A stretch of 64,000 nucleotides of DNA from Komarekiella delphini-convector SJRDD-AB1. GTDB taxonomy: Bacteria > Cyanobacteriota > Cyanobacteriia > Cyanobacteriales > Nostocaceae. The notes below the pieces were generated by a model. That model saw nothing but the letters and a program-made list of their open reading frames with translations. It did not search any database and had not been told where the DNA came from. The first letter of the stretch is position 1. Every line of letters starts with the position of its first letter. The translations under genes were made by a program, and so were the position numbers. Shown one piece after another: positions 44,857 through 54,066 of this stretch. The stretch covers positions 103,586 to 167,585 of the forward strand of contig NZ_VJXY01000010.1 in the NCBI RefSeq assembly GCF_014831675.1, read 5' to 3'.

Positions 44857-46259
44857 ATAAGGCTTTTTATCATCCTGACCCTAGTTTACAATCCTCTTGG
44901 AACTTAACTCAATTGGGACTTTTGGTTTTTCCATTGAGTCCATTTTTGGGGGCTGTGGGTTTAGGTTTTGCAGTATTACTAACTTGGCTGCAACAATCTA
45001 GCATAATTAACCGCCGCCCCCTTAACTGGGGATTTGCTCTTTTGAGTGTATTGCTGATCATCACCGCTGGATTTGCCAATAACAAAACAGAGGCTTTCCT
45101 CGGTTTATTTAATTTCTTACCGTTTTTTTTAGTTTTCGTTGGTCTGAGTGCGCTGATTCAAACACCTGCTCAATTGCGACAAATGGCTTGGATTTTGGTT
45201 ATTGGTTCCTTGCCGGTAGCAATTATGGGTTTGGGACAGTTGTTTTTGGGCTGGACTTTGCAGTTACAGTTTTTATGGATCGTCTTAGAGTGGGCGATCG
45301 CACCAGGAGGAGAACCACCAGGCCGCATGGCCTCAATCTTCATGCACGCTAACAGCTTCGCGGCTTACCTGGTAATAGTTTTTACTCTGGGATTGGGATT
45401 GTGGCTGGAAAACTATCAGCAATTAAGGGTTAAAAGTCAAGGGTTAAGAGGCAGAGGGGCAGAGGTGCGGAGGGGCAGAGGGGAAAGACTTACTGCAACT
45501 TCCCCCTTGCTCCCCTGCTCCCTTGCTCCCACTCCCCCACTCCTCCACTCTCTTCCTCTCCCCCTCCTCTTCTTAACTGTGGCAGAGATTACCAATTTCA
45601 TTGCTTTGATTTTTACTAACTCGCGCAATGGGTGGGCGATCGCTATTTTTGCTTGTTTAGCTTACGCATTCTATCAAGGGTGGCGCATTCTTGTAGGTAG
45701 CGTCGTCGGTATAGTCACTAGCGTCCTTTTTGCGGCTTTTGCTCCCTCACCAGTCGCTCAATTTTTTCGCCAGATCGTTCCTGCTTTCTTTTGGGCGCGA
45801 TTAAACGACGATATGTATCCAAATAGACCAGTTGCTTTAATGCGAAAAACTCAGTGGGAATTTGCTTGGTCTTTGACTCAGCAACATCCTTGGACTGGCT
45901 GGGGCTTACGCAGCTTTACAACACTCTACAAAACGCAGATGCAGATTCGCTTGGGTCATCCCCACAATTTGTTTTTGATGCTATCTGCGGAAACTGGTTT
46001 TCCAAGTACTTTTTTATTTTGCGGCTTACTAGGTTGGATTTTAATTGCAGGTTTCCAACTGCTGCGAAAGTCAAAATATATAGAAAAAGACCGACTGATA
46101 TTTTTCAGTTATCTTTTGGTCTTTGTTGGGTGGCTACTATTCAACACAGTAGACATAACTTTATTTGATTTCCGTTTGAATTTGCTCTCGTGGTTGCTTT
46201 TAGCTGCTATTTGTGGAGTAGTCTATCACTATGATGATGACAAGCTTGTAGCTCATTAA
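44838..46259 (+). CDS. O-antigen ligase-family polytopic membrane protein
   Basis: A 473-residue protein with about ten membrane helices. The Wzy/O-antigen-ligase-type loop is recognisable: RLNDDMYPNRPVALMRKTQW, then HPWTGWGLRSF and GHPHNLFLMLSAETG. Such proteins transfer lipid-linked glycans, and the cyanobacterial IctB-like group was once linked to carbon uptake. Residues about 197-245 are unlike the rest: low-complexity RGRGAEVRRGRGE and a Pro/Leu/Ser-rich run, encoded by heptad repeats (45425-45570). They lie in a loop between helices, so the protein may still fold. A TTG at 44853 after TTGGGAG could be the true start. Confidence 0.82.
   Translation: MLGASLNKAFYHPDPSLQSSWNLTQLGLLVFPLSPFLGAVGLGFAVLLTWLQQSSIINRRPLNWGFALLSVLLIITAGFANNKTEAFLGLFNFLPFFLVFVGLSALIQTPAQLRQMAWILVIGSLPVAIMGLGQLFLGWTLQLQFLWIVLEWAIAPGGEPPGRMASIFMHANSFAAYLVIVFTLGLGLWLENYQQLRVKSQGLRGRGAEVRRGRGERLTATSPLLPCSLAPTPPLLHSLPLPLLFLTVAEITNFIALIFTNSRNGWAIAIFACLAYAFYQGWRILVGSVVGIVTSVLFAAFAPSPVAQFFRQIVPAFFWARLNDDMYPNRPVALMRKTQWEFAWSLTQQHPWTGWGLRSFTTLYKTQMQIRLGHPHNLFLMLSAETGFPSTFLFCGLLGWILIAGFQLLRKSKYIEKDRLIFFSYLLVFVGWLLFNTVDITLFDFRLNLLSWLLLAAICGVVYHYDDDKLVAH
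45425..45570. repeat. Heptad repeats inserted in frame in the ligase gene
   Basis: GGCAGAGG-type repeats are followed by CTCCCCTG/CTCCCACTC-type repeats, the same kind as at 34171-34256. The tract keeps the reading frame through about 145 bases and adds a hydrophilic, then Pro-rich loop of nearly 50 residues. Confidence 0.8.
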
Positions 46260-46464
46260 AATCAGTAAGTTAAGTAATGGCGAGCAATGCTATTTAGAAT
46301 AGCCATCAATTGTTTTTCAGTGTATGCACTGGGGACATTTAGAGTTTTAAATTAATACTATTACTGTATTCACATCTGTGAGTGTGGCTAATGCCGAATT
46401 AGTCACTGTTGCTGATTGTTGGGAAGGTGTAGGGACAGCCCTTATGGGGATTTTCCTACATCCG

Positions 46465-46500
46465 GGGCATCTCTCGTAGATGCCCTTTTATTTATTTTTT
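46465..46500 (+). terminator. Rho-independent terminator
   Basis: GGGCATCT (46465-46472) and AGATGCCC (46478-46485) pair around CTCGT, followed by TTTTATTTATTTTTT. It lies 200 bases after the ligase gene and before the next gene. It probably ends the YaaW-like/ligase transcript. Confidence 0.8.
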
Positions 46501-46562
46501 ATTTTTTATAAATGAAGTATATTATTGCAAAATTTTAATTAATAAAAAGCGTAAATTTATTT

Positions 46563-46949
46563 ATGAAATCATCATTGCACTCTTTGGTATTGTTATCTTC
46601 ATTAGCTTTATTTACAATCAATTTTACTGTTTCTCAGCCTGCTAATGCAGCAATTGTATGTGAACCAGGAATTATTAATCGGTATTCAAATGGTTCGCTG
46701 GCAAATTGTTTACTTGGTCAGAATGTTACTGTTCAATTTTCTAGTTCTCATTCTGGGATATCCAATTTTCCCTGTAAAGCAAACAGTTATATATCGTTCG
46801 ATGAAAAAGGACAGTTTAAAAGCTGCACAATTTCCGAGGAGAGCAAAATTAGAAAAAGTAATTCAGTTGAAACCTGCCTAGCAGAATTTCAAGTAGAAGT
46901 TTCAGTTTCAAATGATGGGAATCAATCTATTAGTTGTTGGCATTACTAG
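46563..46949 (+). CDS. Small secreted cysteine-containing protein
   Basis: A 128-residue protein with a signal peptide of about 29 residues (MKSSLHSLVLLSSLALFT, cleavage near ANAA). The mature part has six cysteines (in IVCEPG, ANCLLG, FPCKAN, KSCTIS, ETCLAE and SCWHY), suggesting disulfides in the periplasm or outside the cell. I do not recognise the family. It has no operon partner; a terminator lies before it. Confidence 0.7.
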   Translation: MKSSLHSLVLLSSLALFTINFTVSQPANAAIVCEPGIINRYSNGSLANCLLGQNVTVQFSSSHSGISNFPCKANSYISFDEKGQFKSCTISEESKIRKSNSVETCLAEFQVEVSVSNDGNQSISCWHY

Positions 46950-46990
46950 TGTTGAGAGGTTCGTAGTGAGCGATTTATCGCTCACTTTCA

Positions 46991-47176
46991 ACAGTTATCA
47001 GTAAACGGTAAACAGTTATCAGTCAAGATAATTGAGTTTAAGGGGAATCACTATATCGGTGATCACCTCCAACTGAAAACTAATAACCCAAAGCTTATTA
47101 GTGGCAGGCGCTATCTGGCGGGTTTAAATCCCCCATCATACGCCTTGATAACTGTTTACTGTTTACTGTTTACTGA
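46991..47176. repeat. Dispersed repeat E2, copy 1
   Basis: The left end has CAGTAAA-type heptads and the right end the inverted form TTTACTG. The core reads ACTAATAACCCAAAGC (from 47078), TTATTAGT, then GGCGGGTTTAAATCCCCC. ACTAATAA pairs with TTATTAGT over eight bases, and AACCC in the loop can pair with the later GGGTT, which makes a pseudoknot. Related copies are at 55703-56017 and 60790-61283. Confidence 0.85.
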
Positions 47177-47299
47177 TTTTGAAACTTGTTGCAGGCTACA
47201 TTCGCATCAAGTAGTGACTGTGATAACCCCTATGATGTAAGCAATCGGTAAAATGAGTGTGTCGGTAATGAAAAAAAAGACGCCTCAGTAACCAACCTT

Positions 47300-47821
47300 A
47301 TGCTCACTACAGCTAACTTTCTTCAGTACACCCAGTGGTCAGGTATCGCCACCTTGGTATTTGCTGCTTTAGCAGTTTTGGCTTTTATTCTCAAATGGGG
47401 CATCCGCTTTCGGCTTGTGGGTACGACTGGCTTCATGCTGGTGCTGACGGGTGGTTTATTTGCACTCTCATTAGCCCCTTTGAGTCGTACTGTTATTCCA
47501 GGAGCGGTGCGATTCAGTTTAGTTTATGACAATGGCGCAACACAAGCAGTGATTGCTATATCACCCGAAATTTCCCCTACACAATTAGATGCAACTTTAC
47601 GTCAAGCAGCTAGTAATCTCTATTCTTATGGTCGCTTAGGTACAAGGCAAGATAATCAACTGACAGTTCGCGCCCGTACTATTATTCACCCAGAACCAGG
47701 CATTTCTGTACCAGTTTACTTAGGTCAAGTAAAGCGATCGCTGGTTTCTCGTGAAAATTCTGAAATGACAGTGGAAATTTACCCGGACAAATTCGCCCAA
47801 TTGCCAAAACCTACCGCTTAA
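47300..47821 (+). CDS. ycf51: Ycf51-family protein
   Basis: A 173-residue membrane protein of the Ycf51 family, found in cyanobacteria and red-lineage plastids. Two hydrophobic helices at about residues 16-34 and 38-58 are followed by a soluble domain that begins at SRTVIPGAVRFSLVYD and ends with PVYLGQVKRSL ... VEIYPDKF. The function is not known. It lies downstream of an E2 repeat and is transcribed alone. Confidence 0.9.
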   Translation: MLTTANFLQYTQWSGIATLVFAALAVLAFILKWGIRFRLVGTTGFMLVLTGGLFALSLAPLSRTVIPGAVRFSLVYDNGATQAVIAISPEISPTQLDATLRQAASNLYSYGRLGTRQDNQLTVRARTIIHPEPGISVPVYLGQVKRSLVSRENSEMTVEIYPDKFAQLPKPTA

Positions 47822-48422
47822 TTTCGTCATGGGGTGGGGTTTGTTCTATATTTTCCCCATCTCCCATATTTCAGATTTTTACGGGCTTTTTACCTTCGTG
47901 TCTTAGTGTCTTAGTGGTTCAAAAGTCATCAATAATTGATTTATTACCAGGTTAATCTAATTTTTTTTGTACTTTATAATACAAAAATCTTTATTTTTAT
48001 ATTAAAATATTAATCTAATGATTCTGGTAAAAAGTTAATCAGTGTGCTGTGAATGGGCAATGGTTATTAAGAATACTCACCGATTCCTAAAGGCAATCAG
48101 GTGGAATGAATGAGCTCCCCTAAAGCCTAATTAGCGGTTATCGATAACTTTCCTAGGAATCTCAGAGTGATAATGTTAATTAATTATACGGTTATTCAAA
48201 ATTTTGATAGTTCGGAATTTAAGGCTAATGTCAATCTTATCCAGCCACTTCGTCAAACGGCTCAACCAGTCAGCAACAGCCGAGTTGTATTTCATGACGA
48301 CTGAAACCTAATTGAGTCAAGTGTAAACTCATAGTCATCTTGAAATCAGCGTGGCAACGCCGAATTTCTAGCCGCAAGTCTAATTTGATTAAGAAATATC
48401 AAGTTTTTGGCAAACTAGTTAT
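47822..48422. other. Intergenic region
   Basis: 601 bases. The first part is repeat-like (CCCCATCTCCCAT and TTCGTGTCTTAGTGTCTTAG); the rest is AT-rich. It should carry the promoter of the dehydrogenase-aminotransferase pair, but I find no clear motif. Confidence 0.5.
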
Positions 48423-49640
48423 ATGCCTAATCAATCTTCTACTCAAACTGTGTCTACTCAAACTTCTAGTTCGTTATTTACACTCACAGTTGCCCCAGCC
48501 AAGGTAATCCGTGGTTCTAGCGTGTTGCAAACAGCCACAAAAGAGATTGCCCATTTGGGAAGTCGTCCCTTAATTGTGACAGGTGATACCTCACGGCAAG
48601 CGATCGCAAATTTACGCACTTTTGACAATAGTCAAAAGAGTTTGCAAAAAATTCTGGGAGAACAACAGTTAGATACTGCTCAAGCCTCCTATGGCGTGGA
48701 TTGTTGCAAAGCTAGTTTGGAATCTTTACAGAAAACCGCAAAAGCACATCAAGCTGATGTGATTATCGGTGTAGGTGGCGGAAAAGCACTGGATACAGCT
48801 AAATTAGTCGCGCAGCAGTTGCAGTTACCAGTAGTGACAATTCCGACCTCGGCTGCTACCTGTGCAGCGTGGAGTGCCTTGTCAAATGTTTATTCACAAG
48901 CAGGAGCGTTTCTTTACGATGTCGCATTGTCTCGCTGTCCAGATTTATTAATACTCGACTACGACTTGATTCAAACTGCACCACAACGTACCCTGGTAGC
49001 TGGAATTGGTGATGCGATCGCTAAGTGGTACGAAGCTTCAGTGAGCAGCGGACACTCACAAGATACTTTAATCATTGCCGCAGTCCAACAAGCGCGAGTT
49101 TTGCGAGATATCCTGTTGCAAAAGTCAGCCGCCGCCCTCAAAGAACCTGGTAGCGAATGGCGAGAAGTTGTAGACGCTACCGTCTTACTGGCTGGGGTAG
49201 TTGGGGGACTAGGAGGGGCGCAGTGTCGCACCGTTGCAGCCCATGCCGTGCATAATGGTTTAACTCATATTTCAGGACATGGCAGTATTCACGGTGAAAA
49301 AGTTGCTTTTGGGATCTTGGTGCAGCTACGGTTAGAAGAAATGTTACAAGGCAATCAATTAGCTGCTGCGGCACGGCAACAGTTGTTAAAGTTTTATGCA
49401 GAAATTGGACTGCCACAAAAATTAAGTGATTTGGGGTTAGGCAATATCACATTAGGCGAATTGCAACGGTCGGCAGAAATTGCCCTATCTCCTAATTCTG
49501 ACATCCATCGACTACCGTTTAAAGTCGCACCGGAACAGTTGATGGCTGCGATGGTTTCTACCACCGCACCAATAGATAGTAGAGACACGACGATTAATCG
49601 AGTCTCAATAAGAGGAATGAGTGATGAGGTTGAGGAATGA
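48423..49640 (+). CDS. Iron-containing alcohol dehydrogenase-family enzyme, glycerol dehydrogenase-like
   Basis: A 405-residue NAD-dependent dehydrogenase of the group III (iron/zinc) type. The nucleotide site is VIIGVGGGKALDTAKLVA, as in glycerol dehydrogenases. The metal ligands fit Asp in GIGDAIAKWYE, His in RTVAAHAVHNGL and His in HISGHGSIHGEKVAFG. The first 20 residues are a Ser/Thr/Gln-rich extension. Its stop overlaps the aminotransferase start by four bases (ATGA). The two probably work in one pathway in which a hydroxy or keto compound is interconverted and then transaminated. The actual substrate is unknown. Confidence 0.88.
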   Translation: MPNQSSTQTVSTQTSSSLFTLTVAPAKVIRGSSVLQTATKEIAHLGSRPLIVTGDTSRQAIANLRTFDNSQKSLQKILGEQQLDTAQASYGVDCCKASLESLQKTAKAHQADVIIGVGGGKALDTAKLVAQQLQLPVVTIPTSAATCAAWSALSNVYSQAGAFLYDVALSRCPDLLILDYDLIQTAPQRTLVAGIGDAIAKWYEASVSSGHSQDTLIIAAVQQARVLRDILLQKSAAALKEPGSEWREVVDATVLLAGVVGGLGGAQCRTVAAHAVHNGLTHISGHGSIHGEKVAFGILVQLRLEEMLQGNQLAAAARQQLLKFYAEIGLPQKLSDLGLGNITLGELQRSAEIALSPNSDIHRLPFKVAPEQLMAAMVSTTAPIDSRDTTINRVSIRGMSDEVEE

Positions 49641-50869
49641 GTTTGAATTGGATAGTCCCAGCAGAACGTATACAAACACTGCCACCTTATGTGTTTGCCC
49701 GTCTAGATGAACTTAAAGCTAAGGCACGAGAACAAGGGCTAGATTTAATTGATTTGGGCATGGGAAATCCCGATGGCGCAACACCACAACCAGTGGTAGA
49801 AGCAGCGATCGCTGCTTTGAAAGATCCCGCTAATCACGGTTATCCTCCTTTTGAAGGCACTGCAAGTTTTCGTCGTGCCATCACTAACTGGTATCATCGG
49901 CGCTATGGTGTGGTTCTTGATCCCGATAGCGAAGCTTTGCCACTACTGGGTTCTAAAGAAGGATTGACCCATTTAGCGATCGCTTACATTAACCCTGGTG
50001 ATGTAGTTCTGGTTCCTTCTCCCGCTTATCCTGCCCATTTCCGGGGCCCGGTAATTGCTGGTGGGAAAATCCACAGCTTGATTCTCAAACCAGAGAATGA
50101 CTGGTTAATTGATTTAGCTGCTATTCCTGATGCTGTTGCTGAACAAGCCAAAATTCTCTATTTCAACTATCCCAGCAATCCTACAGCTGCCACCGCCCCC
50201 CGCGAATTCTTTGAAGAAATCGTCGCCTTTGCCCGCAAGTATGAAATTCTACTGGTGCATGATTTGTGTTATGCCGAGTTGGCTTTTGATGGTTATCAAC
50301 CAACTAGCTTGCTAGAAATTCCTGGCGCGAAAGAAATTGGTGTGGAATTTCACACCTTATCTAAAACATATAATATGGCTGGTTGGCGTGTGGGGTTTGT
50401 GGTAGGGAACCGTCATGTAATTCAAGGTTTGCGAACTCTCAAAACCAACTTGGATTATGGCATTTTTGCCGCCTTGCAAACAGCAGCAGAAACCGCCTTA
50501 CAACTGCCAGATGTTTATTTGCATGAAGTGCAACAACGCTACCGTACCCGCCGCGATTTTCTAATTCAAGGATTAGGACAATTGGGTTGGGATATTCCGA
50601 AAACGAAGGCGACAATGTATCTTTGGGTGAAGTGTCCTGTTGGTAGGGGTTCCACAGATTTTGCCCTCGATGTATTGCAGCAAACTGGCGTTGTCGTCAC
50701 CCCAGGAAATGCCTTTGGAGTTGCGGGTGAGGGGTATGTGCGAATAAGTTTGATTGCAGACTGCGATCGCTTGGGTGAAGCTTTACATCGCTTCAAGCAA
50801 GCTGGCATCCGTTATCAGCCTGAAGCCCCACTTTCTAATTCAGAAGCGATCGCCGATCTGGTTAGTTGA
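49637..50869 (+). CDS. Class I/II PLP aminotransferase, aspartate-type
   Basis: A 410-residue aminotransferase of fold type I. The substrate-entry block DLIDLGMGNPDGATP, the PLP-binding Asp/Tyr (VHDLCYAEL) and the PLP lysine in HTLSKTYNMAGWRVGF are present. It resembles the AlaC/LL-DAP-aminotransferase-like group. It could supply alanine or an aromatic amino acid; specificity cannot be read from sequence. It is translationally coupled to the dehydrogenase gene. Confidence 0.9.
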   Translation: MSLNWIVPAERIQTLPPYVFARLDELKAKAREQGLDLIDLGMGNPDGATPQPVVEAAIAALKDPANHGYPPFEGTASFRRAITNWYHRRYGVVLDPDSEALPLLGSKEGLTHLAIAYINPGDVVLVPSPAYPAHFRGPVIAGGKIHSLILKPENDWLIDLAAIPDAVAEQAKILYFNYPSNPTAATAPREFFEEIVAFARKYEILLVHDLCYAELAFDGYQPTSLLEIPGAKEIGVEFHTLSKTYNMAGWRVGFVVGNRHVIQGLRTLKTNLDYGIFAALQTAAETALQLPDVYLHEVQQRYRTRRDFLIQGLGQLGWDIPKTKATMYLWVKCPVGRGSTDFALDVLQQTGVVVTPGNAFGVAGEGYVRISLIADCDRLGEALHRFKQAGIRYQPEAPLSNSEAIADLVS

Positions 50870-50954
50870 ATAGAGGAAGAAAACCCAACATTACATGACT
50901 AAAATTTTTGCTGATGATGTTTGATATCATGTAAAAAAGTAGAAAGAGTTAAAA

Positions 50955-51236
50955 ATGATTGGTACGAATATTTACATCAGTCAAGAAACTCAAGACTCTC
51001 TAATTAAAGCTGCTGCTTTAAAAGAAATGTCTGTTGAAGAACTAGCTTCTTCTATTTTGAGGGAAAGTATTCAAGAAAAGTTTGGGCAAATTAGATACTC
51101 TTATGAGAATCAAGGCAAATTTGCCATTAATCCTCTTCTAAAAATGCAACCCTATGCTTATTTAGCAGATCCTAATGAACCTGCTATTTCTCCTGATGAT
51201 TGGGAAATGAATCAAAATTTTGAAGTGAATGTGTGA
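50955..51236 (+). CDS. VapB-like antitoxin
   Basis: A 93-residue protein encoded immediately before a PIN-domain toxin, overlapping it by four bases. The N-terminal part (NIYISQETQDSLIKAAALKEMSVEELASSIL) resembles a ribbon-helix-helix DNA-binding domain, and the C-terminal part is acidic (PNEPAISPDDWEMNQ) and would bind the toxin. It should repress its own operon. Position and size support the call, and the RHH fold is a reasonable reading. Confidence 0.8.
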   Translation: MIGTNIYISQETQDSLIKAAALKEMSVEELASSILRESIQEKFGQIRYSYENQGKFAINPLLKMQPYAYLADPNEPAISPDDWEMNQNFEVNV

Positions 51237-51628
51237 TCATTCTTGATACTCATATTTGGGTTTGGTGGAATCACAATGATTCAAGGTTGACTCTTCCACA
51301 CCGTGAGGCAATAAATAAAGAAAGACCTCATGGTTTAGGTGTTTGCTCCATAAGTTTGTTAGAGATTAGCAGACTTGTTACCCAAAATAAGTTAATTCTT
51401 CCCTGTTCGATTCAAGAATGGTTTAATATTGCTTTGGCACAAGAAGGAGTGCTGATTCTATCAATTACTCCACAAATTGCCATTGATTCCTACTCACTTC
51501 CAGGTAATTTTCATAAAGATCCAGCCGATAGAATTATCGTTTCAACAGCAAGAATGTATGATGTTCCTTTGGTGAGTGTAGATGAAATAATACTTGCTTA
51601 TTCTGATGTAAAAAGAATTTTCCCCTGA
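51233..51628 (+). CDS. vapC: PIN-domain toxin, VapC-like
   Basis: A 131-residue PIN-domain ribonuclease-type toxin starting at GTG 51233. The acidic catalytic residues are in order: Asp5 in LDTHIWVWW, Glu in SLLEISRL, Asp in DPADRIIVSTA and a late Asp in VSVDEIIL. VapC toxins cut tRNA or other RNA when the antitoxin is lost. The GTG overlaps the antitoxin's stop. Nothing looks damaged. Confidence 0.9.
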   Translation: MIILDTHIWVWWNHNDSRLTLPHREAINKERPHGLGVCSISLLEISRLVTQNKLILPCSIQEWFNIALAQEGVLILSITPQIAIDSYSLPGNFHKDPADRIIVSTARMYDVPLVSVDEIILAYSDVKRIFP

Positions 51629-51785
51629 TTGTTAAGTGTATGAATCGCTAATTTTACAGTGTAGGCGTTGCGCTCAAAAATTGGTAAATCCATAGAAGCA
51701 TAAATAGCAATGCCCACGCTACAATCTCTGAAGCTGTATTCTCTGCTTCACAATAGAGATAGCATCTATTATCGAAATTTAATTC

Positions 51786-52109
51786 ATGCAAATCCCTGCT
51801 ACTACTATCCCTAATTTAATTGCTGCTGGCTTTCATGCCCTTTCCGATCCACTCAGAATTAGTGTGCTAGAACTACTACGACAGCAAGAACTGTGTGTGT
51901 GTGACTTGTGTGACGCCTTGGGGGTAAGTCAGTCAAAACTGTCTTTTCACCTGAAAACTCTCAAGGAAGCAGGCTTAGTTCACACCCGTCAGGAAGGGCG
52001 CTGGATTTATTACAGCTTGAATCTTTCCCAATTTAGGATTTTAGAGGAATATTTGGCGAATTTTCACCAGAAGCGTGTAGTTTTGCCTGCGCTTTCTCGC
52101 TGCGATTAG
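51786..52109 (+). CDS. arsR: ArsR-family metalloregulator
   Basis: A 107-residue winged-helix repressor. The metal motif is ELCVCDLCDALG, the classic ArsR arrangement in helix alpha-3 that binds arsenite through cysteines. The recognition helix is in SQSKLSFHLKTLKEAGL. Binding of As(III) should release it from promoters of the downstream genes. It heads the arsenic cluster: PstS-like, aquaporin, arsH and arsC all follow on the same strand. Confidence 0.94.
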   Translation: MQIPATTIPNLIAAGFHALSDPLRISVLELLRQQELCVCDLCDALGVSQSKLSFHLKTLKEAGLVHTRQEGRWIYYSLNLSQFRILEEYLANFHQKRVVLPALSRCD

Positions 52110-52142
52110 AGAGTTGATACTCGCACTTGGGAAACCTCTGCG

Positions 52143-52195
52143 GTGTTTATAAATACTGGCGCAGTCATGGTTAATGACCTCAGCAAAAGTATAAC
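52143..52195 (+). pseudogene. Fragment of an aquaporin (MIP) gene
   Basis: Between arsR and the PstS-like gene, one frame reads VFINTGAVMVNDLSKS. The intact aquaporin at 53371 has VFAGTGAVMVNDISQG near its N-terminus. At base level ACTGGCGCAGTCATGG matches ACTGGTGCAGTCATGG, and the similarity continues. This looks like the fossil of a second aqpS-type gene that once followed arsR directly. Confidence 0.75.
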
Positions 52196-52204
52196 ATCAA
52201 GTTT

Positions 52205-52308
52205 TATTGATGAATTTTTGTATATAGTAGTGCCCTAGTAATTGACATATCAAGTTTTTTTGAAATGATATAAATATACCTTCAATATCAAACATACAGG
52301 TGAGGTCA
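52205..52308 (+). promoter_or_regulatory. Probable ArsR operator/promoter before the PstS-like gene
   Basis: ATATCA ... TGATAT (about 52246-52270) forms an inverted repeat with a 13-base spacer, upstream of the GGTGAGG ribosome site and the ATG at 52309. ArsR sites are imperfect inverted repeats of similar size. Which protein binds is inference. Confidence 0.4.
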
Positions 52309-53367
52309 ATGAAGGCAATACCAAAAAAACTGGCTCTCGCAGTTGGAATTTTGGCTTTTGCGACCAGTTGCACAGCCACTTCCGATTCATCAACTCAAAC
52401 TCAGCCATCGTCAAAGGTGACACAAGTCACTGATTCCGCGAAGGTGACGACGATCAAGATAGATGGTTCGAGCACAGTCTATCCGATAACCCAGGCGATC
52501 GCTAAAGAGTTTCAAGCCGACTCTAAGAATAACGCCCAAGTTCAAGTGAACTTTTCTGGAACCAGTGGCGGATTTGAAAAATTCTGTGCTGGAGAAACAG
52601 ATATTAGCAACGCCTCTCGACCGATTTTGAAAGCAGAGATGGAAGCTTGTAACAAAAATGGCGTGAGGTATTACGAGTTACCTGTTGCTTTTGATGCCCT
52701 TACCGTCGCCGTTAATCCGCAAAATGACTGGGCAAAAGACATCACCATTGCAGAATTGAAAAAGATTTGGGAACCTGCTGCTGAAGGGAAAATTACCCGT
52801 TGGAACCAGGTGCGTGCGTCTTGGCCAAATCGTCCAATTTCTTTATATGGTGCAGGCAAGAAATCTGGTACTTTTGACTACTTCACAGAGGCAGTAGTAG
52901 GCAAAGTTAGAGCTAGTCGCAACGATTACACAGCCAGCGAAGACGATGAAGTTTTAGTCAAAGGAATTAGTCAAGATCCGAATGCTTTAGGTTACTTTGG
53001 CTATGCCTATTACGAAGAAAACCAAGGTAAATTAAAAGCTATTGCAGTCAACAACGGCAAGGGTGCAGTGCTACCGTCGCGTCAAACAGTAGAAAAAGCC
53101 CAGTATCAGCCACTATCTCGACCTTTGTTTATCTACGCTAATTTTGAGTCTGCACAAAAGAAACGGCCAGTCAAAGAATTCGTAAATTTCTACATTGAAA
53201 AAGCACCAAAAATAGTTAGTTCTGTGGGCTATGTGCCTTTACCAAATGAAGGCTACTACTTGGATAATGTTCATTTTTATAATGGCAAGGTGGGAACAGT
53301 ATTTGATGGGGAGGCTCAGCTGAATCTGACGCTTGGGGAGTTATTACGAAAACAAGCGAAGTTTTAG
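52309..53367 (+). CDS. PstS-like phosphate/oxyanion-binding lipoprotein
   Basis: A 352-residue periplasmic binding protein of the PstS/SphX type. The lipobox is FATSC at about residues 18-22, so it is anchored to the membrane. The binding site loops are [38 protein letters not shown] (in parts) and [10 protein letters not shown] use ATG 52309 after GGTGAGG; a GTG at 52300 is in frame. No Pst permease genes follow. In an arsenic cluster it may sense arsenate, or keep phosphate uptake selective under arsenate stress. It ends four bases before the aquaporin start. Confidence 0.88.
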   Translation: MKAIPKKLALAVGILAFATSCTATSDSSTQTQPSSKVTQVTDSAKVTTIKIDGSSTVYPITQAIAKEFQADSKNNAQVQVNFSGTSGGFEKFCAGETDISNASRPILKAEMEACNKNGVRYYELPVAFDALTVAVNPQNDWAKDITIAELKKIWEPAAEGKITRWNQVRASWPNRPISLYGAGKKSGTFDYFTEAVVGKVRASRNDYTASEDDEVLVKGISQDPNALGYFGYAYYEENQGKLKAIAVNNGKGAVLPSRQTVEKAQYQPLSRPLFIYANFESAQKKRPVKEFVNFYIEKAPKIVSSVGYVPLPNEGYYLDNVHFYNGKVGTVFDGEAQLNLTLGELLRKQAKF

Positions 53368-53370
53368 ATA

Positions 53371-54066
53371 ATGAAGTCATTTTTAAAAGAAGTTTCCCAG
53401 TGCAGACGGGAGGTTTTAGCAGAAGGAATTGGCACTTTTATTTTAGTATTTGCGGGTACTGGTGCAGTCATGGTAAATGACATAAGCCAAGGTGCTGTTA
53501 CCCATATTGGTATTAGCTTTGTTTTTGGTGCGGTAGTTACTGCGTTGATTTACGGAATCGGGCATATTAGCGGCGCACACTTCAATCCAGCGGTGACACT
53601 AGCGTTTTGGAAGAGTGGTTTTTTGCCAAAACGGCGAGTTTTGCCGTACATTTTGGCGCAGTTAATAGGTGCGATCGCAGCTTCAGCTTTTCTGCTAATT
53701 AGTTTGGGAAGAGTTGCCAATTTAGGTGCGACTTTACCACTGAATGGTAATTGGTTGCAATCTTTGGTGTTGGAGTTTGTTCTCACCTTCATTTTGATGT
53801 TTATAATTTTTGGTTCTGGATTGGATCGCCGCGCACACATTGGCTTTGCTGGGTTGGCTATCGGGTTAACTGTGGGAATGGAGGCGGCGTTTATGGGGCC
53901 AATTACTGGTGCAAGTATGAATCCGGCGCGTTCTTTGGGCCCTGCTTTTGTGGGAGGAATTTGGCAGTATCACTGGGTTTATTGGGTTGCACCAATTTTA
54001 GGAGCGCAATTAGCAGTTGTAGTTTATGGGCAACTTTCTAATGGTTTTCGAGATTTTAATGAATAA
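53371..54066 (+). CDS. aqpS: MIP-family aquaglyceroporin, AqpS-like
   Basis: A 231-residue channel with six membrane helices and two NPA boxes (HFNPAVT and SMNPARSLGPA). In the ars operon of Sinorhizobium meliloti, AqpS is known to pass arsenite out after ArsC reduces arsenate. The same gene set here (arsR, aqpS, arsH, arsC) supports that role. No ArsB or Acr3 is present in the window. The two NPA boxes are intact, and there is a fossil of another copy between arsR and the PstS gene. Confidence 0.88.
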   Translation: MKSFLKEVSQCRREVLAEGIGTFILVFAGTGAVMVNDISQGAVTHIGISFVFGAVVTALIYGIGHISGAHFNPAVTLAFWKSGFLPKRRVLPYILAQLIGAIAASAFLLISLGRVANLGATLPLNGNWLQSLVLEFVLTFILMFIIFGSGLDRRAHIGFAGLAIGLTVGMEAAFMGPITGASMNPARSLGPAFVGGIWQYHWVYWVAPILGAQLAVVVYGQLSNGFRDFNE

